Of a stretch of DNA of 64,000 nucleotides, positions 61,424 through 64,000 are shown piece by piece. Each line of letters begins with the position of its first letter. Within the stretch, counting starts at the first letter, position 1. The notes below the pieces were generated by a model, which saw nothing but the letters and a program-made list of their open reading frames with translations, ran no database searches and was not told the DNA's origin. This DNA is from Novosphingobium sp. RL4 (GTDB taxonomy: Bacteria; Pseudomonadota; Alphaproteobacteria; Sphingomonadales; Sphingomonadaceae), in NCBI RefSeq assembly GCF_035658495.1, contig NZ_CP141945.1:248001-312000 (forward strand). Direction: 5' to 3'. The position numbers and the translations under genes are program-made.

Positions 61424-62632
61424 TCAGCGGATCAGCGCCGCATCCTCCAGGCTCTGGAACATCGCCTGGCGCATGAGGTAGGCACGGCGGCGTTCGTCGT
61501 CCTGCTTGATCGCCAGGAACTCGCGCCGACGCGCATCGTGCGCCGATCCGCAGCCGCCGCTGATGAAGGCCATGTTCTGCTTGGTCTGGGCCTGGGTGAA
61601 GCTATGCGTCACTTCGCGGCGCTGGCGGTCGTAAAGCGCGAGGCTGGGCTCCATCGCCGCCTGTCCCTTGAGCACGGGCAGCAGCTTCTCGAACAGGTTG
61701 AAGGCATCGTGGATGCCCGAATTCATGCCGAAGCCGCCGAGCGGATTGTTGAGATGGGCAGCATCGCCCACCAGCACGACGCGGCCCTCGCGGAACGACT
61801 GGGCCACGCGCTGGTGGACCCGATAGAGCGTGCGGTGATGCGTGACGACCGAGGCACCGTCCCCCATGAGACGATCGAAGATCGCCGTCTTGTTGGCTTC
61901 GGACGTCAGTTCCGCCTCGTCCACCGCGCCGTTCACCGGCACCAGCACGCGCCAGACGGACGGCACCTTCAGCAGCACCAGCCATTCCTGCGGATCGGAA
62001 ACGTAGTTCACCAGCGAAAGGTTGGGCAGGAACTGGCCGAGATCGGTTTCGGTCGAAAGGGTCAGGAACCGCTCGGGATAAGTGAACCCGTCGAATTCGG
62101 TGCCGAGCCACTTGCGCACGATGGAATTCGCACCGTCCGCGCCGATCAGGAAGTCGGCGCGGACGCGCTCGATCCCCATCGTCGTCTCCACGGCAAGGTC
62201 CACGCCGTTCTCGTCCTGCACGAACGAAAGCAGGCGATTGCCGAAGCGGACATCGGCATTGGCGTGATTGTCCAGCCCCGATGCAAGCGCACGGGAAAGG
62301 TGATACTGTTCGCACTGGATGCGGAAGGGATAGCGGGTGACGTCGTGCAGCTCGCTGAGATCGAACTCGATCACTTCGCCCGAAGCGCGGTCGCGCCACT
62401 GATAGACGGGGGCCTTGAGGCCGGTTTCCAGCAGCATCGGCGTGATGCCGATATCGTCCAGCATTTCGAGCGTCGGCGGGTGGAAGGTCGAGGCGCGCAG
62501 ATCCTGCGCACAGTCCTGTCCGGCTTCGAGCAGGATCACCGAGATACCCTGCTGCGCCAACAACGTCGCCATGACCGTGCCGACAGGGCCGGCACCGGCA
62601 ATCGCTACCTGGCAACGATCTTTCACTGACAT
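61424..62632 (-). CDS. FAD-dependent aromatic hydroxylase-like monooxygenase
   Basis: 402 residues. GxGxxG in VAIAGAGPVGTVMATLLAQQ, RASTFHPPTLEMLDDIGI, the DG motif LIGADGANSIVRKWLG, and the FAD motif VVLVGDAAHLNNPLGGFGMN with GIHDAFNL. This is the PHBH/MhpA fold: NAD(P)H-dependent hydroxylation of a phenolic ring. It lacks the C-terminal thioredoxin-like domain of the larger phenol hydroxylases. ATG 62632 was preferred (GGAG about 11 nt upstream); ATG 62653 is possible. Together with the alpha/beta hydrolase downstream of the other LLM gene it suggests an aromatic degradation route. Confidence 0.88.
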   Translation of the reverse strand: MSVKDRCQVAIAGAGPVGTVMATLLAQQGISVILLEAGQDCAQDLRASTFHPPTLEMLDDIGITPMLLETGLKAPVYQWRDRASGEVIEFDLSELHDVTRYPFRIQCEQYHLSRALASGLDNHANADVRFGNRLLSFVQDENGVDLAVETTMGIERVRADFLIGADGANSIVRKWLGTEFDGFTYPERFLTLSTETDLGQFLPNLSLVNYVSDPQEWLVLLKVPSVWRVLVPVNGAVDEAELTSEANKTAIFDRLMGDGASVVTHHRTLYRVHQRVAQSFREGRVVLVGDAAHLNNPLGGFGMNSGIHDAFNLFEKLLPVLKGQAAMEPSLALYDRQRREVTHSFTQAQTKQNMAFISGGCGSAHDARRREFLAIKQDDERRRAYLMRQAMFQSLEDAALIR

Positions 62633-62741
62633 TTGCGATGAAACTCCATTCAACGGGACCGACAGGCGTAAAAGCTGCCGTCCGGGCTTGCGGCGCCGAC
62701 CGTGACTCTATCCGAGGCGCGGTGAGCGGGATCGGGGCTGC

Positions 62742-62777
62742 GATGTTTGGGGTGATGTTTGGGGCGGTGTTCGGGCG
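62742..62777. repeat. 12-bp direct repeats in intergenic region
   Basis: Units GATGTTTGGGGT, GATGTTTGGGGC and a degenerate GGTGTTCGGGCG in tandem, just downstream of the alpha/beta hydrolase gene (leftward) and upstream of the hydroxylase. They might be regulator sites or simple expansion; the 152-bp gap contains nothing else clear. Confidence 0.5.
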
Positions 62778-62784
62778 GCCCCGT

Positions 62785-63780
62785 TCAGGCTTTCGCGGCC
62801 GGAACGGCAGCCGGTGTGACCTTGTCCAGCCAGCGTTTGAGGTCGCGGGTGAACTTCTCCGGGTTCTCCCACATCGGGAAGTGGCCGAGGTCGGGATATT
62901 CGATCAGTTCGACCGGCGCATGCGTGAAGCGGGCGACCGAGGCCTTGGCCCCTTGCGAGATCACGTCGTCATAGCTGCACCATTGCAGCAGCACCGGCAC
63001 GCGCACCGTTTCCGCCACTGCTCCGACGTCCGAGGTCTTGAACGCCTTGACGTTGGCCTGAATGTACTGCGCCTGGCGGCCCAGCGCGCCGGGCAGGTTG
63101 TTCATGTCGTAAATCTGGTCGACCATGCGATCGGTCGGCACGAAGCCGGGGGGCGTGGTATCCTCCAGCATCAGCTTCCAGAACCAGTGCGAGCGCCAGT
63201 CCGGCAGCACCGCCTTGTGGAACGAGAGCATCCACGCCAGCCGCGGATCGACCTTGCGGGTCTGGCTCGGCCGTTCGAGCGGCAGCATCGAAAACGCCAT
63301 GGCCGTGGCGTGGCCCGGATAGGCGCGGTTGTATTCGAGCGCGACGTTCGATCCATTGGACGTGGCGACGACCGCGAACCTGTCATGGCCAAGCTGTTTC
63401 ATCAGCCCGTCCATGAGCTGCGCGGAACGCGGCGTGGAATAGACGCCCGAAGGATCGGGGCCGGTCAGCCCATAGGGCGACCAGTCGAAGCGGACCACGC
63501 GGTAGCGGTCCTTGAGACGCTCGGCAACGCCGTCCCATTCATGGAGATTGACGATCGAGCCGTGAAGCAGGACCACGACCGGCGCGCGCGCCGGGCCTTC
63601 CTCGCGCACGTGCATCCGCACACCGTCCACGGTGACGAAGCGCGAGGGGCCGTCGGCCCAGCGCTTTTCGAGTTCCGCCCGGTCGCTCGCGCCCGCTCCT
63701 GCCCGCAGGGCCAGCACGCTTCCACCGCCGACCAGCACCAACGCGCCAAGCGCGCCCAGAAGGATATGGCGCTTCTTCAT
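62785..63780 (-). CDS. Membrane-anchored or secreted alpha/beta hydrolase
   Basis: 331 residues. An N-terminal hydrophobic segment (ILLGALGALVLVGGGSVLAL) may be a signal or anchor. The hydrolase fold has VVLLHGSIVNLHEWDGVAER, nucleophile Ser in AVVATSNGSNVALEY (usual GxSxG is AxSxG-like here), Asp in CSYDDVISQGA and His in LGHFPMWENPEKF. Probably hydrolyses esters, lactones or C-C bonds. Its start overlaps the LLM stop (ATGA), so the two are coupled. Confidence 0.87.
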   Translation of the reverse strand: MKKRHILLGALGALVLVGGGSVLALRAGAGASDRAELEKRWADGPSRFVTVDGVRMHVREEGPARAPVVVLLHGSIVNLHEWDGVAERLKDRYRVVRFDWSPYGLTGPDPSGVYSTPRSAQLMDGLMKQLGHDRFAVVATSNGSNVALEYNRAYPGHATAMAFSMLPLERPSQTRKVDPRLAWMLSFHKAVLPDWRSHWFWKLMLEDTTPPGFVPTDRMVDQIYDMNNLPGALGRQAQYIQANVKAFKTSDVGAVAETVRVPVLLQWCSYDDVISQGAKASVARFTHAPVELIEYPDLGHFPMWENPEKFTRDLKRWLDKVTPAAVPAAKA

Positions 63781-64000
63781 GCCGCCACCGCCTCACGCGC
63801 GGGCAGGCCCAGCGTCTCGCGCAGGGTGCTGCCGGGATATTCGGTGCGCAGGCGTCCGCGCTGCTGGAGCAGCGGCACCACCTGTTCGACGAAGTCCTCA
63901 AGCCCGCCCGGCATGTAGCTGGGCTGGAGGGTGAAACCATCGCAGGCACCGGCATCGCGCCAGGCGATCATCATGTCCGCCATCTGCTCGGGCGTGCCGA
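63777..64000 (-). CDS. LLM-class monooxygenase, C-terminal part (cut by window edge)
   Basis: About 74 C-terminal residues. The segment GTPEQMADMMIAWRDAG, then CDGFTLQPSYMPGGLEDFVE and VVPLLQQRG with RTEYPGSTLRETLG, is the end of nitrilotriacetate/dibenzothiophene-type LLM monooxygenases (NtaA/SoxA/DszA group). It continues beyond the right edge. The stop overlaps the hydrolase start by 4 nt. Together they make a coupled monooxygenase-hydrolase pair. Confidence 0.82.
   Translation of the reverse strand, partial: GTPEQMADMMIAWRDAGACDGFTLQPSYMPGGLEDFVEQVVPLLQQRGRLRTEYPGSTLRETLGLPAREAVAA

Noticed and set aside
1..64000. CRISPR arrays, tRNA or rRNA genes, IS elements, prophage genes
   Set aside because: No regularly spaced repeats, cloverleaf-like segments, transposase or phage motifs were seen.

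Overview
The window is high-GC DNA from a Gram-negative alphaproteobacterium, most likely a sphingomonad of the Novosphingobium/Sphingobium type. The basis is inference from content: two TonB-dependent receptors (one of the Xanthomonas/Caulobacter kind), a TonB protein behind a Fur-like palindrome, a FixL/FixJ-type two-component pair, an MprF/AcvB lipid system, SnoaL/SDR catabolic cassettes and a halogenase-like flavoprotein beside a receptor. Genes are dense, with many ATGA-type overlaps and several GTG/TTG starts. I saw no rRNA, tRNA, CRISPR array, insertion sequence or phage gene.

1-5954: catabolism of an acid through CoA thioesters. An IclR regulator divides a leftward set (CMD-like protein, SMP-30 lactonase, start of an acyl-CoA dehydrogenase) from a rightward AMP-dependent ligase and thiolase. 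A matching palindrome lies on each side of the regulator. A nested hairpin separates the thiolase from the convergent dps gene.

6040-12380: stress/redox signalling. It holds dps, a lone receiver, a FixJ-like regulator with its membrane kinase, an HWE-type kinase, and a CNB-thioredoxin-reductase-like flavoprotein overlapping a UBP zinc-finger protein. Three near-identical 18-mers sit 80-95 bp before three of these genes and a related site precedes dps, which suggests one regulon.

12518-25325: cell envelope. It holds a chemoreceptor, a very large GH18-NodB-GT2 fusion, an OmpR-type kinase/regulator pair with a PDZ protein, an AcvB/VirJ-DUF2147-MprF operon for lysyl-phosphatidylglycerol, and tonB.

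25359-31925: amino acid and peptide use. A divergent Lrp regulator faces tryptophan 2,3-dioxygenase and a kynureninase-like enzyme, followed by an APC permease, an amidohydrolase and an M19 dipeptidase relative that lacks several metal ligands.

31936-37246: two SnoaL-SDR pairs in tandem and a TonB-dependent receptor. Both SDRs have Phe where the catalytic Tyr should be.

37651-55395: a glycan-utilisation locus with GH2, SGNH esterase, type-B carboxylesterase, ROK sugar kinase, ROK repressor, a large TonB receptor, a tryptophan-halogenase-family protein, GH3, GH27 alpha-galactosidase and a Gfo/Idh/MocA oxidoreductase. The enzyme set would suit acetylated galactoglucomannan (inference). AT-rich boxes sharing a TTTCTTTTT core occur at three promoter regions.

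55500-64000: an accessory catabolic region with a DUF1838 protein, a divergent methyltransferase plus a small helical protein, then leftward LLM monooxygenases, a GPH/MFS transporter, a DUF1330 protein, an FAD hydroxylase and an alpha/beta hydrolase.
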